NCBI GenBank assembly: GCA_019695305.1 | Contig: JAIBAG010000026.1 | Location: 1 to 33,249 of the forward strand | Length of the DNA stretch: 33,249 nucleotides | Reading direction: 5' to 3' | Origin: a bacterium | Lineage (GTDB): Bacteria; UBA10199; JAIBAG01 | In this document: positions 9,376 through 17,676 of the stretch, piece by piece | Layout: every line of letters begins with the position of its first letter | Numbering within the stretch: position 1 is the stretch's first letter | Program-made: the position numbers and the translations under genes | The notes under the pieces: generated by a model | What the model saw: only the letters and a program-made list of their open reading frames with translations | What the model was told of the DNA's origin: nothing | Databases searched by the model: none

Positions 9376-9822
9376 TTATTTGGCCAGAGCGGCCTTCACT
9401 TTTTCAGAGAGAATTTTGCCATCTACACGGCCTGCCGTTTTGTCTTTTAAAGCCTTCATCACAAGCCCCATACCCGCAGGGCCTTGAGCGCCGGTTTCTT
9501 TCATGGCGTCTGCAATCATTTGAGAAAGCTCTTCATCGCTTAAAGATTTTGGTAAAAAAGATTCAATAACCTTAAGCTCACTCTCTTCTTTTTGATACAG
9601 ATCGTCCCGTCCAGCCGCTTTAAACTGATCCATGGAATCTTTGCGCTGCTTCACCATGGTACCCAACACCTGAAAAAACTCGGCTTCGGTCAGCGGCCGT
9701 ATCAGTTCAATTTCCTTATTTTTAACGGTAGACTTAATAAGGCGAATAGCCGCTAAAAGCTCGGTATTTCGAGCTTTCATGGCCTCTTTTAACTGTGTTT
9801 CCAGTTGTTGAAGAATTGACAT
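9376..9822 (-). CDS. yqeY: GatB/YqeY domain protein
   Basis: 148 residues, the normal length of free-standing YqeY proteins. The family shares a helical domain with the tail of GatB, the tRNA-dependent amidotransferase subunit, but the role of the free protein is not established. Characteristic features are the opening helix (LKEAMKARNTELLAAIRLIK), the NKEIEL segment, and the C-terminal helical part with GPAGMGLVMKAL and GRVDGKILSEKVKAAL. It lies between rpsU and dnaG, its usual place in deltaproteobacteria and Firmicutes. No clear ribosome site precedes its ATG, which lies 15 bases after the rpsU stop, so translation may be coupled. Confidence 0.93.
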   Translation of the reverse strand: MSILQQLETQLKEAMKARNTELLAAIRLIKSTVKNKEIELIRPLTEAEFFQVLGTMVKQRKDSMDQFKAAGRDDLYQKEESELKVIESFLPKSLSDEELSQMIADAMKETGAQGPAGMGLVMKALKDKTAGRVDGKILSEKVKAALAK

Positions 9823-9837
9823 TTAAAATATTGAAAA

Positions 9838-10017
9838 TTAACGAACTATTAAACGTTTACGGGCAGCGGCACTCTTCTTTTTAGCTCTAATGGAAGGCTT
9901 TTCATAGTGCTCGCGCTTGCGTACTTCGGCCAAAATTCCGGCTTTTTCGCATTGTTTTTTAAAACGTCTAATTCCGCTTTCAAAAGACTCACCGTCTTTA
10001 ATTGTAACACCTGGCAT
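9838..10017 (-). CDS. rpsU: Small ribosomal subunit protein bS21
   Basis: A 59-residue protein beginning [20 protein letters not shown] and ending in a basic tail ([15 protein letters not shown]). This is the standard bS21 sequence, with its [22 protein letters not shown] middle. It belongs to the small subunit platform near the anti-Shine-Dalgarno end of 16S rRNA. The ATG has a strong GAGGTGA site eight bases upstream. It is the first gene of the macromolecular-synthesis operon with yqeY, dnaG and rpoD, and a consensus-like promoter lies just upstream. Confidence 0.95.
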   Translation of the reverse strand: MPGVTIKDGESFESGIRRFKKQCEKAGILAEVRKREHYEKPSIRAKKKSAAARKRLIVR

Positions 10018-10062
10018 TTCAAATCACCTCTTAAGGATTGATAGGTTTAAAAAAAGTTGTTC

Positions 10063-10092
10063 TTTGTAAGTTATTTAGGCTCGTCTTGTCAA
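10063..10092 (-). promoter_or_regulatory. Likely sigma-70 promoter of the rpsU-dnaG-rpoD operon
   Basis: On the minus strand a perfect TTGACA (10087-10092) is followed after 18 bases by TACAAA (10063-10068). This is about 45 bases upstream of the rpsU start codon and in the only spacer between the HIT gene and rpsU. The position fits an independent promoter for the operon. No terminator separates it from the HIT gene, so read-through from the his cluster is also possible. Confidence 0.5.
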
Positions 10093-10096
10093 GGGC

Positions 10097-10438
10097 TTAT
10101 CCGGCCATGTTACCACCCAATTGCCGCCCGCCCATCACATGGAGATGGAGATGATACACCGTCTGTCCACCCTCCTGGTTACAGTTCATCACGGTACGGT
10201 AACCGGTTTTATCAATTCCCAAATCTTTAGCCACCTGCTGGGCAGCTTTAATCATTTCGCCGGCTAAGATGCTATCGGACAAATCGTTAAGAGTAGCCAC
10301 ATGCTTTTTAGGAATTACCAACACATGCACCGGCGCTTGAGGAGATATATCGTGAAAAGCAACAACGTGCTCGTTTTCCAGAATAAGTTTGCTGGGAATT
10401 TGTTTGGAGGCTATTTTGCAAAAGATGCAATCACTCAT
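10097..10438 (-). CDS. HIT-family (Hint-like) nucleotide-binding protein
   Basis: 113 residues. The histidine triad is visible as HLHLHVMGG near residues 97-105, and the family opening CIFCKIASKQIPSK is intact, including the CxxC. Hint-type enzymes hydrolyse nucleoside phosphoramidates and acyl-adenylates. The ATG overlaps the stop codon of hisI by four bases, so it is translated with the histidine genes. This adjacency suggests that it is expressed together with the pathway, not that it is a biosynthetic enzyme. Confidence 0.92.
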   Translation of the reverse strand: MSDCIFCKIASKQIPSKLILENEHVVAFHDISPQAPVHVLVIPKKHVATLNDLSDSILAGEMIKAAQQVAKDLGIDKTGYRTVMNCNQEGGQTVYHLHLHVMGGRQLGGNMAG

Positions 10439-10830
10439 TTTTTATACACCTTATCTTCTTCAAAAATCTTTTCGCCAACAGTGGTAACAGACCCGTCTTT
10501 TTCTACACGGCGATAAAAACAAGTACGATACCCCACGTGACAAGCCGCTACTTTTTGGTCGGCTTTAATAAGAATACAATCTTTATCGCAATCAAAATAA
10601 ATTTCTTTTACGGTTTGCGTGTGGCCTGAGCTTTCTCCCTTAATCCACATCTTCTGGCGCGAACGCGAATAGAAGTTTACAAACGGACCTTCCATGGTTT
10701 TTCTTACCGCTTCTGCGTTCATGTACCCTACCATCAAAATTTCGTTATTTTGATAGTCTTGCACAATGGCGGGAATTAACCCGTGTTCGTCATACTTTAA
10801 ATTTTTAACAAGTTCGTCAAATTGGCTCAT
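10435..10830 (-). CDS. hisI: Phosphoribosyl-AMP cyclohydrolase
   Basis: 131 residues, a monofunctional HisI without the HisE pyrophosphohydrolase domain. It opens the adenine ring of phosphoribosyl-AMP, the third step of histidine synthesis. The metal-binding cluster is visible: FDCDKDC followed by AACHVGYRTCFYR. The YSRSRQKMWIKGESSGH segment is the family signature. It lies three bases after hisF and overlaps the HIT gene. hisE, hisG, hisD and hisC are not in this window. Confidence 0.96.
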   Translation of the reverse strand: MSQFDELVKNLKYDEHGLIPAIVQDYQNNEILMVGYMNAEAVRKTMEGPFVNFYSRSRQKMWIKGESSGHTQTVKEIYFDCDKDCILIKADQKVAACHVGYRTCFYRRVEKDGSVTTVGEKIFEEDKVYKK

Positions 10831-10833
10831 AGC

Positions 10834-11601
10834 TTATGTCCTTACCGTAACCCCTTTTTGTTGTAAATATTGTTTTGCCTCGCCCACCGTATGCTCCTGA
10901 TAGTGAAAAATAGACGCTGCCAGCACCGCATCGGCCCCACCTTGGGTTAAACCTTCGTACAAATGTTCTAAATTACCCACACCACCAGAGGCAATTACCG
11001 GGATTCTCACCGCATCACTAATAGCCCTGGTAAGTTCCAAATTATAACCCATCTTGGTCCCATCACGATCCATGCTGGTAAGAAGAATTTCACCGGCACC
11101 AAAGCTTTCCATTTTTTTAGCCCATTCTACAGCGTCGATTCCGGTCGCATTACGGCCCCCATGGGTGAAGATTTCGAATTTGCCCGAGGCCACCTGCTTG
11201 GCGTCGATAGCAACGACGATGCATTGGCTTCCAAAACGTTCAGAGGCTTCTTTCACAAATTCGGGACGGTGAATGGCAGCTGTATTAATAGATACTTTAT
11301 CGGCACCAGCATTTAAAAGCGCGCGTATATCATCATTGGTACGCACACCTCCGCCCACGGTGAGTGGCATAAAAATTTGGCTGGCGGTTTTTTCAACAAC
11401 ATCGAGAATAATCCCTCGTTTTTCATGCGAGGCCGTGATATCCAAAAAACACAATTCATCAGCACCCTCTTCGTTATAACGCTTGGCTACTTCCACAGGA
11501 TCCCCTGCGTCTTTAAGACCGACGAATTTTACCCCTTTAACAACGCGCCCTTCTTTTACGTCGAGGCAAGGGATGATTCTTTTGGCGAGATTGTTTACCA
11601 T
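10834..11601 (-). CDS. hisF: Imidazole glycerol phosphate synthase, cyclase subunit
   Basis: 255 residues, a (beta/alpha)8 barrel. With HisH it converts PRFAR and ammonia to imidazole glycerol phosphate and AICAR. The N-terminal [17 protein letters not shown] carries the catalytic Asp, and the second catalytic Asp is in VVAIDAK. Phosphate-binding loops VGGGVRT and ASGGVG are present. The start overlaps hisA by seven bases, indicating translational coupling. Confidence 0.97.
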   Translation of the reverse strand: MVNNLAKRIIPCLDVKEGRVVKGVKFVGLKDAGDPVEVAKRYNEEGADELCFLDITASHEKRGIILDVVEKTASQIFMPLTVGGGVRTNDDIRALLNAGADKVSINTAAIHRPEFVKEASERFGSQCIVVAIDAKQVASGKFEIFTHGGRNATGIDAVEWAKKMESFGAGEILLTSMDRDGTKMGYNLELTRAISDAVRIPVIASGGVGNLEHLYEGLTQGGADAVLAASIFHYQEHTVGEAKQYLQQKGVTVRT

Positions 11602-12332
11602 GTTTCTTTTACAGCATCCTCTAACTTCACTTTATTTTCATACAGCGCTTTTCCAGCAATCATTCCATAAATATTAGAAATATTTTTCAAGTCCCGAACA
11701 TCTTTTAAACTGGTAAAACCACCGGAAGCAATAATGGGAAACGGTGATTCTTGAACCATAATTTTAAGCGCCGGAATATTCATTCCCTGTAACATCCCAT
11801 CCTTGGCGATATCCGTATAAACAACCGATTCAATTTTAAGGTCTTCAAAACTTTTAACCAGGTCAATTGCTGATGTACGCGATACTTTATCCCAACCTTC
11901 GGTGGCCACCATGCCGTCTTTAGCATCTACACCCAAAATAATGCGGCCAGGGTGTTTGTCACAGGCATCTTTTAAAAGTTGAGGGTTTTTAATAGCGGCT
12001 GTTCCCAAAATACAATAACTCACACCCGCATCAAAATATTCCTGGATGGTTTCAAGTGAACGTATACCACCACCAATTTCAATTTTTAAATCGGGAAAAG
12101 CTTTGGTGATTTTCTTAATCACGGCAGCATGCACGGGCTTACCTTCAAACGCGCCGTTTAAATCGACGATGTGAAGACGATACTCTTGCGATCCAGAATC
12201 TACGAGGATCCGGTACCATTTTTCGGCCATGGTCACGGGATCGGACGAGTACACAATCTCATCACTCATCTTGCCTTGCGACAAGCGCACCACGTTTTGA
12301 TCTTTTAAATCAATGGCAGGAATAATAATCAT
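11595..12332 (-). CDS. hisA: ProFAR isomerase
   Basis: 245 residues, a (beta/alpha)8 barrel related to HisF. It catalyses the Amadori isomerisation of ProFAR to PRFAR. The opening [20 protein letters not shown], the phosphate loop EIGGGIRS, and the second-half motifs [12 protein letters not shown] and ASGGFTS are intact. It overlaps hisH by four bases upstream and hisF by seven bases downstream, so the three are a tightly coupled unit. Confidence 0.97.
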   Translation of the reverse strand: MIIIPAIDLKDQNVVRLSQGKMSDEIVYSSDPVTMAEKWYRILVDSGSQEYRLHIVDLNGAFEGKPVHAAVIKKITKAFPDLKIEIGGGIRSLETIQEYFDAGVSYCILGTAAIKNPQLLKDACDKHPGRIILGVDAKDGMVATEGWDKVSRTSAIDLVKSFEDLKIESVVYTDIAKDGMLQGMNIPALKIMVQESPFPIIASGGFTSLKDVRDLKNISNIYGMIAGKALYENKVKLEDAVKETW

Positions 12333-12934
12333 TTCAGCTCCACAAAATTTTTAAGCATCTTTAAACCCGTCGCCTGACTTTTTTCCGGGTGGAATTGCAC
12401 AGCCACAATATTGTCTTTTTCTACACTCGAGCAATATTCAATCCCGTACGGCGTTGTAGACGCAATAAGCGACTTGTCTTGCGGCTCCACGTAATACGAG
12501 TGCACAAAATAAAAGCGCGAATTGTTTTCAATGTCTTTAAATAAAGTTGATCCTTTTTTTGCATTTACCGTATTCCAACCAATCTGCGGTACTTTTAAAT
12601 CGCCTTTAAACTTTTTTACTTTCCCTTTTAAAACACCCAAGCCTTGTATGGGGCCAAATTCTTCGGATTCTTCAAATAAAAGTTGCAGCCCCAAACAAAT
12701 TCCCAAAAACCTTTTGCCAGAGGCAATCGACTCTTTAATCACCTCGACTAAGCCAAATTTTTTAAGATTATCCATGCACATGCCATAAGCCCCTACTCCC
12801 GGCAGTACAATTTTAGAGGCGTTTTTGATAACGGACGGATCACGCGTCACAGTTACAGAAGCGCCCTGAGATTCCAGCGCTTTGGACACACTTTTTAAGT
12901 TGCCCATTTCGTAATCGATAACCGCGATTGTCAT
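12329..12934 (-). CDS. hisH: Imidazole glycerol phosphate synthase, glutaminase subunit
   Basis: 201 residues, a class I glutamine amidotransferase that supplies ammonia to HisF. The catalytic triad is visible: the nucleophilic Cys in FLGICLGLQLL, and the His and Glu in VQFHPEKSQ near the C terminus. The N-terminal IAVIDYEMGNLKSV is typical of HisH. It begins two bases after the hisB stop and overlaps hisA by four bases. Confidence 0.97.
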   Translation of the reverse strand: MTIAVIDYEMGNLKSVSKALESQGASVTVTRDPSVIKNASKIVLPGVGAYGMCMDNLKKFGLVEVIKESIASGKRFLGICLGLQLLFEESEEFGPIQGLGVLKGKVKKFKGDLKVPQIGWNTVNAKKGSTLFKDIENNSRFYFVHSYYVEPQDKSLIASTTPYGIEYCSSVEKDNIVAVQFHPEKSQATGLKMLKNFVELK

Positions 12935-12936
12935 GA

Positions 12937-13527
12937 CTATAACTTGCCTTTGGTAGAAGGAATACTTTTAACACGAGGGTCAATTTGTGTGGCCATATCC
13001 ACCGCACGGGTAAAGGCCTTAAAGAGCGATTCCACTACATGGTGTTTGTTGCCGCTTTCAAGCACATGGAGGTGCAAATTGATAGCAGCTGCATTCACAA
13101 AGGCCTGGAAGAACTCGTTCACGAGATCGATATCAAAGTTTTTGATTTTGCCGCTTTTAACGGGACTCTTATAAACAAAGGCCGGACGGCCCGAAAAATC
13201 TACCGCAGCCATCGAGAGCACCTCGTCCATGGGCAAGGTAAAGTGACCATAACGACGTATGCCTTTTTTATCGCCCAAGGCTTTGGTAAACGCTTCGCCC
13301 AACACCAGGCCCACATCTTCAACTAAATGATGATCATCCACATCGATATCACCTTTGGCTTTAAGCGTGATATCAAACAAGCCGTGGCGACTAATCGCCT
13401 CGAGCATGTGTGTAAAAAACGGGATGGGCGTTTTAATAGAATACTGCCCGGTACCGTCGATGTTAAGATTTAGGCTAATGTCCGTTTCTTTGGTTTTACG
13501 GACAACTTTGGCGCTGCGGTTTTTCAT
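12937..13527 (-). CDS. hisB: Imidazoleglycerol-phosphate dehydratase
   Basis: 196 residues, the monofunctional dehydratase without the histidinol phosphatase domain. It forms imidazole acetol phosphate with a di-manganese site. The metal-binding motifs are visible: FFTHMLEAISRHG, DDHHLVEDVG and the later KHHVVES. No Shine-Dalgarno is seen upstream of the ATG at 13527; instead the left end of a 106-bp palindromic element starts seven bases upstream. That may mean initiation depends on coupling or on a structure in the element. Confidence 0.96.
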   Translation of the reverse strand: MKNRSAKVVRKTKETDISLNLNIDGTGQYSIKTPIPFFTHMLEAISRHGLFDITLKAKGDIDVDDHHLVEDVGLVLGEAFTKALGDKKGIRRYGHFTLPMDEVLSMAAVDFSGRPAFVYKSPVKSGKIKNFDIDLVNEFFQAFVNAAAINLHLHVLESGNKHHVVESLFKAFTRAVDMATQIDPRVKSIPSTKGKL

Positions 13528-13533
13528 GAAAAT

Positions 13534-13639
13534 AAGAGTAACCCACCTCTGTCTCCTCCCTTACTCTAAGGGAGGAGGACTTACTAACACATGCCCCTCC
13601 CCCTTAAAGTAAGGGGGAGGACGGGAGGGGGTTACTCTT
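13534..13639. repeat. MITE-like 106-bp element with terminal inverted repeats
   Basis: The ends are perfect 11-base inverted repeats: AAGAGTAACCC at 13534-13544 and GGGTTACTCTT at 13629-13639. Inside are two perfect 11-bp hairpins: CTCCTCCCTTA/TAAGGGAGGAG (13553-13563 with 13667-equivalent arm 13567-13577) and CCTCCCCCTTA/TAAGGGGGAGG (13596-13606 with 13610-13620). Each has a three-base loop. It has no coding capacity. It fills the whole spacer between the rhodanese-MoeB gene and hisB. Non-coding size, terminal repeats and internal palindromes fit a miniature inverted-repeat element. Confidence 0.65.
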
Positions 13640-13644
13640 CACTC

Positions 13645-14820
13645 TTAATGTTTTACATTCCCCGTGGTGCAAAACCATTCGTAATCAATCAATTCCTTGA
13701 TTGTTGGGTTATCACCGCACACAGGGCAGGTTTTATCGCGTCTAATTTTAAGCTCGCGAAATTTTTGTTTAAGCGCATCGTACAGTAAAAGCTTACCCAC
13801 TAAAGGTTCGCCAATACCAAGCGCCACTTTAATAACTTCAACCGCCTGAAGCGAACCAATGATACCAGGGAGCACTCCAAACACACCGGCCTCTTGGCAA
13901 CTGGGAGCCATTTCAGGCGGCGGAGGCAAAGGATACAAACAACGGTAGCAAGGGCCACCTTTAGAGGTATCAAACACCGTTACTTGTCCTTCAAATCTAA
14001 AAATAGAACCATCAACAAGTGGCTTCTTTAAAAACACGCACGCATCGTTGATAAGGTAGCGCGTCGCAAAATTATCGCAACCGTTTACGATGATGTCGTA
14101 CTTAGAAAAAATTTCTTTAACATTGGTACGGTCCAAACGCACATTGTGAGGAATTACATTCACATCAGAATTAATCCCTTTCATGCGATGCTGGGCGCTG
14201 GCTACCTTAGAAAGCCCCACCCAGGATTCATCATGCAAAATCTGACGCTGTAAATTGGAACGGTCCACTGTATCGTTATCAATAATACCAACAGTACCCA
14301 CACCGGCAGCAGCCAAATACAAACCGGCAGGCGAACCCAAACCACCAGCGCCGATGAGTAGCACTTTAGCTTCGGATAATTTAATTTGTCCCGCTTCGCC
14401 TACTTCGGGCATCGATAAGTGACGGGCGTAACGGGCTAATCTATCGGCCGAAAGTGATTTTTGTTGTTGAATGGGAAGCCCCGCATGTTGCCACGCCGAG
14501 TAGCCACCTTTCATGGAAAGAACATTTTTATAGCCCATGTCTTGCAAGGCTTTAGCAGCCATGGCCGAACGATTGCCACCGGCGCAGTAGAGAATGATTT
14601 CGCGATCAAGCTTGGGTTCGGCACCCGCTATTTTCATTTCGAGTAAACCCTTGCTGATCGTATCCGCCCCCGGCACGATTCCTCCGTTGGTTTCTTCTTT
14701 TTCGCGCACGTCGATAATGTGGATGTTTTCCTTATTGTCGATTTTGGCTTTTACTTCTTGAGCGGTAATTTCTTTAATATCTTGTTTTAATTTTGAGAGA
14801 TAATCCTGAACGCCAGACAT
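13645..14820 (-). CDS. Rhodanese-MoeB/ThiF fusion, sulfur-carrier-protein adenylyltransferase
   Basis: 391 residues in two domains. Residues about 16-116 are a rhodanese domain with the persulfide Cys79 in the loop CAGGNR. Residues about 122-385 are an E1-like adenylating domain with the nucleotide loop GAGGLGSP (157-164), DNDTVDRSNLQRQ, zinc-ligand pairs CYRC and CPVC, and the PSCQEAGVFGVLPG segment. Such proteins activate the C-terminal Gly-Gly of a ThiS/MoaD-like carrier and load sulfur onto it. The common fusion has the rhodanese at the C terminus; here it is at the N terminus. No carrier gene is adjacent, so the pathway (thiamin, molybdopterin, cysteine or tRNA thiolation) is undecided. 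The start has an AAAGGAAA site. Confidence 0.9.
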   Translation of the reverse strand: MSGVQDYLSKLKQDIKEITAQEVKAKIDNKENIHIIDVREKEETNGGIVPGADTISKGLLEMKIAGAEPKLDREIILYCAGGNRSAMAAKALQDMGYKNVLSMKGGYSAWQHAGLPIQQQKSLSADRLARYARHLSMPEVGEAGQIKLSEAKVLLIGAGGLGSPAGLYLAAAGVGTVGIIDNDTVDRSNLQRQILHDESWVGLSKVASAQHRMKGINSDVNVIPHNVRLDRTNVKEIFSKYDIIVNGCDNFATRYLINDACVFLKKPLVDGSIFRFEGQVTVFDTSKGGPCYRCLYPLPPPPEMAPSCQEAGVFGVLPGIIGSLQAVEVIKVALGIGEPLVGKLLLYDALKQKFRELKIRRDKTCPVCGDNPTIKELIDYEWFCTTGNVKH

Positions 14821-14937
14821 ATCATTTCCTTTCGTTTACACCCTCTAACCTTTAAAACTACGCCCGTCAAGGAGCGATCCTATTAAATTCTTTAAATTCC
14901 TTTCTAATTCAAGTAACTTAGGGGAATTAGGAGAAAA

Positions 14938-15822
14938 ATGAAATTTCCGGAAATTGAAATAAAAACATCGGTTCAAGGCCAGGAAGGCCGTTTTTTTGTG
15001 AGGGCCAGTGAATGGGCGGCTGATTCAATTAACTTTGAATTTAAAGAAACCCTGTTTTCAACTTCAGGATTGATAGAATTTAACGCTCAAACGGGTACAC
15101 TCAATATTAAGCTTTCTTCTCCCATTCAAACCCATCAAGATAAACAGCAAGAAGTAAACGCTTATTTTAAAGCGGTCATCAAATTGTTCATTAATAACTT
15201 TCGATACGGCTGGATGCCGCAAGCGCACGAAAAAACAGACTACACCATCGACTATCACCGCGGTAAAAATTATTTGGAAGCAAGCGATAACGAAAAAAAT
15301 ATTAAAAAGATGCAGGCCAATATTATTAAACTTATCGCCTCGCCTCACAAAGCATTGGTTGCCGGCTGCTCGGATGGAGCTTTGGTTGAAGCTCTTCAGG
15401 AAAAAGAAATAAAAACTTTTGGTTTTGATATTGTGCCCAATTTACACCAAATGGTACGCCCACATCTCAAAAATTTTATTCGTGAAGGATCAGCTAGCCA
15501 AATACCGTACAACGAAGCAGACAGCTTTGATACTTTTGTGGCTATCGATGTTTTAGAACACATTCCCGAAAACGAAATAGCGTTGATGGTAGAAGAATGG
15601 CTGCGTTTGGACATTAAAAAACTGGTACTCTTGATTAATTTAAACGATTGGTTTTACGAAGGCCATATCACCATGCGCCCCCTCCCTTGGTGGCTATCGC
15701 AATGGAGCGCGCACTTTAAACATGTGCAAACTTTCAAAAATTTTCCGCAATTTGAGCCGCTTTACAGCAACAAAAGAACTTATAATCAGCAGTGGGTGTA
15801 TTGTGAAAAATCTTTTTCTTAA
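14938..15822 (+). CDS. SAM-dependent methyltransferase with an unrecognised N-terminal domain
   Basis: 294 residues. The class I methyltransferase fold occupies roughly residues 105-290. Motif I is ALVAGCSDGALVEAL (139-153), an acidic end of strand 2 follows in FGFDIVP, and the post-motif AIDVLEHIPENEIALM is near 201-216. The first 95 residues form a separate polar, beta-rich domain I do not recognise; they include FFVRASEWAADSINFEF. The substrate is unknown; the general look resembles methyltransferases of cell-envelope or glycan clusters. It has a TAGGAGAAAA ribosome site. It stands alone on the plus strand between two minus-strand clusters. Confidence 0.8.
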   Translation: MKFPEIEIKTSVQGQEGRFFVRASEWAADSINFEFKETLFSTSGLIEFNAQTGTLNIKLSSPIQTHQDKQQEVNAYFKAVIKLFINNFRYGWMPQAHEKTDYTIDYHRGKNYLEASDNEKNIKKMQANIIKLIASPHKALVAGCSDGALVEALQEKEIKTFGFDIVPNLHQMVRPHLKNFIREGSASQIPYNEADSFDTFVAIDVLEHIPENEIALMVEEWLRLDIKKLVLLINLNDWFYEGHITMRPLPWWLSQWSAHFKHVQTFKNFPQFEPLYSNKRTYNQQWVYCEKSFS

Positions 15823-15855
15823 CCATTCACTACCCACCATCCACTATTCACTATC
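15823..15855. repeat. Short tandem-like repeat ATTCACTA
   Basis: Three related octamers follow each other: ATTCACTA at 15825-15832, ATCCACTA at 15839-15846 and ATTCACTA at 15846-15853. They fill the 33-base gap between the convergent methyltransferase and gatA genes. There is no clear hairpin, so this gap has no obvious terminator. Confidence 0.5.
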
Positions 15856-17319
15856 TTAAAAAATAGGTTTTTTCTTATGCCACGGGGTTGCCTGCTCATA
15901 AGCATGCCCTACCTGAATAAGGGTTCCTTCATCAAAGGCTTTTCCAATAAGCTGCATGCCAATCGGCAAACCTTTGCTATCAAAACCACATGGGAGACTC
16001 ATGCCAGGAAGACCGGCCAAGTTAACGGCGATAGTGCAAATATCCGAGAGATACATTTGAAGAGGATCGGATGATTTTTCGCCGATTTTAAATGCAGTGG
16101 TGGGTGTTGTAGGTGTTAAGAGTACATCCACTTTTTTAAACGCTTCGTTAAAATCGTTGGTAATTACCGTACGCGCTTTTTGAGCTTTAATGTAATACGC
16201 ATCGTAGTAACCCGCCGAGAGCACATAGGTGCCCAGCATAATACGGCGTTTTACTTCGGGGCCAAAACCTGCCGTTTTAGAATTTTCGTAAATCTCTTTT
16301 AAATTATTTCCATCGGCCCTAAAACCATAACGAATACCATCATAACGCGCTAAATTGCTGCTGGCTTCGGCGGGGGCCAAAATATAATACACGGCTGTTG
16401 CATATTGCGTGGTAGGCAAACTCACTTCTTGTATTTCGGCACCTAAATCTTTTAAGGTTTGAATGGCTTTATCAATAGAGGTTCGTACTTCGCCGTCTAA
16501 TCCATCAGCAAAATATTCTTTGGGAATCCCTATTTTTTTACCCTTAATTCCCAAATTTAAAAACTTGGTATAATCGGGAACCGACATGTTTACCGACGTA
16601 GAATCGTTTTTATCGTAACCCGAAATCACATTCATCAAGAGCGCTGTATCTTCCACATCTTTTGTCATGGGGCCCATCTGATCGAGGCTACTGGCAAAAG
16701 CAATCACTCCATAACGACTCACACGACCATAGGTGGGTTTTAAACCAACAACTCCGCAAAACGCTGCTGGCTGACGGATAGAGCCACCTGTATCGGTGCC
16801 TAAGGTTGCAATACACAAATCGGCGGCTAAAGCTGCCGCCGAACCACCCGACGATCCGCCGGGCACACATGCCAAATTCCAAGGATTTTTAACAGATTGA
16901 TAAGCCGAGTTTTCGTTGGAAGAGCCCATGGCAAATTCATCCAAATTAATTTTTCCAACCATGTACAGGCCCGCCTCTTCACATTTGTTAATAACGGTGG
17001 AATTATAAGGCGGGATATAGCCTTTTAAAATTTTAGAGGCACAGGTGGTAGGCATGCCTTTGGTTAAATAAATATCTTTAGGAGACATGGGGATACCGGC
17101 CAAAGGCGGTAAATCGGATTTTTGCGCAAAGAGCTCATCAAATTTTTTAGCCTTTGCTCGTGCCCCTTCGGCATCTACATAGAGATAAGAACCAACCTTG
17201 CCATCGAGAGCCTCAATACGCTTTAGCAAGCTATCCAGCACTTCGGACGGCTTTACTTCTTTAGAGCGCAGTTTATCTTTTACTTCGTGGAGTGTAAGTT
17301 TGGCTAATAATTCAGTCAT
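15856..17319 (-). CDS. gatA: Asp-tRNA(Asn)/Glu-tRNA(Gln) amidotransferase subunit A
   Basis: 487 residues, the amidase subunit of GatCAB. It hydrolyses glutamine to ammonia, which is used to convert misacylated Asp-tRNA-Asn or Glu-tRNA-Gln. The Ser-cisSer-Lys triad is visible: Lys81 in SPKD, cis-Ser156 in PGGSSGGS and Ser180 in GTDTGGS. It follows gatC with a single-base gap. gatB, which binds the tRNA, is not in this window, so the three genes are split in this genome. Confidence 0.97.
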   Translation of the reverse strand: MTELLAKLTLHEVKDKLRSKEVKPSEVLDSLLKRIEALDGKVGSYLYVDAEGARAKAKKFDELFAQKSDLPPLAGIPMSPKDIYLTKGMPTTCASKILKGYIPPYNSTVINKCEEAGLYMVGKINLDEFAMGSSNENSAYQSVKNPWNLACVPGGSSGGSAAALAADLCIATLGTDTGGSIRQPAAFCGVVGLKPTYGRVSRYGVIAFASSLDQMGPMTKDVEDTALLMNVISGYDKNDSTSVNMSVPDYTKFLNLGIKGKKIGIPKEYFADGLDGEVRTSIDKAIQTLKDLGAEIQEVSLPTTQYATAVYYILAPAEASSNLARYDGIRYGFRADGNNLKEIYENSKTAGFGPEVKRRIMLGTYVLSAGYYDAYYIKAQKARTVITNDFNEAFKKVDVLLTPTTPTTAFKIGEKSSDPLQMYLSDICTIAVNLAGLPGMSLPCGFDSKGLPIGMQLIGKAFDEGTLIQVGHAYEQATPWHKKKPIF

Positions 17320-17320
17320 A

Positions 17321-17602
17321 TTAAATTACCTTGGGCACAACAAATAAGTTATCTTCAGCTTGAGGTGCAACTTTAAAAACAGTCTCACCTATACCCGCTT
17401 CTACTACAATATCGTCACGAAAAACATTGGTCATAGCTACGGCATGCGATGTAGCCTGGATATTATCCAGTTTGAGTTCATTTAATTTATCGACGTATTG
17501 AAGAATATCCGACAGCTCGCGCGAAAATTTTTCGAGCTCGGAATCCGAAAGTTTAAGCCGGGAAAGCAGTGCAATTTTTTTAACATCGTCAAGTGATAGC
17601 AT
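17321..17602 (-). CDS. gatC: Asp-tRNA(Asn)/Glu-tRNA(Gln) amidotransferase subunit C
   Basis: 93 residues, the small stabilising subunit of GatCAB that wraps around GatA and GatB. The family pattern is complete: [20 protein letters not shown], the [15 protein letters not shown] segment, and the C-terminal RDDIV...[15 protein letters not shown]. It is the first gene of the gatCA pair and is divergent from the prepilin peptidase gene, with a 74-base A/T-rich spacer holding both promoters. A short GTGT/ACAC inverted repeat lies near 17619-17631. Confidence 0.95.
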   Translation of the reverse strand: MLSLDDVKKIALLSRLKLSDSELEKFSRELSDILQYVDKLNELKLDNIQATSHAVAMTNVFRDDIVVEAGIGETVFKVAPQAEDNLFVVPKVI

Positions 17603-17676
17603 AAAATTCCTTTAAATTGTGTATAGCACACACTAAATTGATTGGAATAATAAAAAAATCTGATAAATTTTGATTT

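Noticed and set aside
15856-17602. gatCA without gatB as a broken amidotransferase
   Set aside because: Split gat genes are common; both subunits are complete, and gatB is simply expected elsewhere.
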